IMG/VR virus record: IMGVR_UViG_3300048589_000384
Span: 1-44,562 of that record
Direction: 5' to 3' (one strand)
Origin: a virus
DNA length: 44,562 bases
In this document: positions 44,290 to 44,562 of the stretch, piece by piece
Numbering within the stretch: position 1 is the first letter of the stretch
Layout: the number at the start of each line of letters is the position of its first letter
Program-made: the position numbers and the translations under genes
Notes under the pieces: generated by a model
The model's input: the letters and a program-made list of their open reading frames with translations, nothing else
Database searches by the model: none
Told to the model about the DNA's origin: nothing

Positions 44290-44562
44290 ATCGGGTCTGG
44301 TATGTTAATGTTTAATTCTGCCATTTCTCTACGTATTGTATCACAATATTCAGCCATCTGCACTGTGTTCATTTCGCTTGTTCTTATTTTAACAACTACT
44401 TTTTTATTTCCTAAATCTTTATACACATACGGGGCATATTCAGATAAAAATACTTCGTGCATTTCATTGGTCGTATGTCCTATTACTTTTGCACATATTG
44501 GTATTATCTGATCCCAATACCACCCATTTTGATTTCCTTTTTCGTCAGCTCTACCAGTCGTT
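44286..44562 (-). CDS. NinB-like recombination protein, C-terminal part (crosses contig junction)
   Basis: This is the other end of the junction-spanning gene; the stop TGA is at 44286-44288 and overlaps the next ATG as ATGA. It encodes the conserved C-terminal helices with EMHEVFLSEYAPY, the TSEM loop and MAEYCDTIRREMAE. Bases 44436-44562 duplicate 1-127. No start codon is needed here because the frame enters from position 1 of the circular map. Confidence 0.75.
   Translation of the reverse strand, partial: TTGRADEKGNQNGWYWDQIIPICAKVIGHTTNEMHEVFLSEYAPYVYKDLGNKKVVVKIRTSEMNTVQMAEYCDTIRREMAELNINIPDPI
44436..44562. repeat. Terminal direct repeat, right copy
   Basis: Second copy of the 127-bp end overlap. 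When the ends are merged at this repeat the unique genome is 44,435 bp and the coding frame of the gene on the minus strand stays open across it. Confidence 0.95.

Overview
The window is one complete, circularly assembled tailed-phage genome. Bases 1-127 recur exactly as 44436-44562, so the unique genome is 44,435 bp and one gene (NinB-like) runs across the artificial end. Practically every gene lies on the minus strand. The host is not identifiable from sequence alone. Promoters are near-consensus sigma70 (TTGACA / TATAAT type). Most start codons sit a few bases behind an A/T-rich leader such as TTAAT or AAATAT with no Shine-Dalgarno (SD) motif. TGA is used as a normal stop. I saw no tRNA, integrase, DNA polymerase or CI-like repressor, so a lytic phage relying on the host replisome is most likely.

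Reading in the direction of transcription (falling coordinates), three early blocks surround the map origin. Promoter 5408-5436 drives a membrane-anchored 3D-domain protein (apparently joined by a -1 frameshift), small zinc proteins, a DUF4373-type replication organiser, a DnaB-type helicase and more zinc proteins. Promoter 1913-1941 drives a recombination set (RecT-like annealase, YqaJ exonuclease, NinB-like protein) and small genes across the junction. Promoter 43833-43860 drives an HNH endonuclease, a VRR-NUC nuclease, a pentapeptide-repeat protein, a GC-rich foreign cassette, RNA ligase plus polynucleotide kinase/phosphatase (an RNA-repair pair), many small hypothetical proteins and a DNA methyltransferase. 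Two GC-rich cassettes (about 34128-34420 and 40720-41350) carry strong SD sites unlike the rest of the genome.

The late block starts at promoter 33915-33942. Its first about 130 nt would fold into a long helical RNA ending in an intrinsic terminator, before small terminase, large terminase, portal, scaffold, major capsid, head and fibre proteins, a lysis-like group (two papain-like cysteine peptidases and small membrane proteins), tail nozzle-like and internal virion proteins. It ends at a strong terminator at 5465-5517. A large P22-type portal, a propeller-like nozzle candidate and no visible tape-measure gene suggest a short-tailed (podovirus-like) particle.

Features that stand out: the frameshifted 3D protein, the structured terminated late leader, twin early promoters sharing a palindrome over the -35 next to perfect DnaA boxes, two foreign SD-bearing cassettes, at least 16 mini zinc-ribbon proteins, Sec-type signal peptides on three virion-like genes, and a possible plus-strand membrane mini-gene in the early/late boundary.
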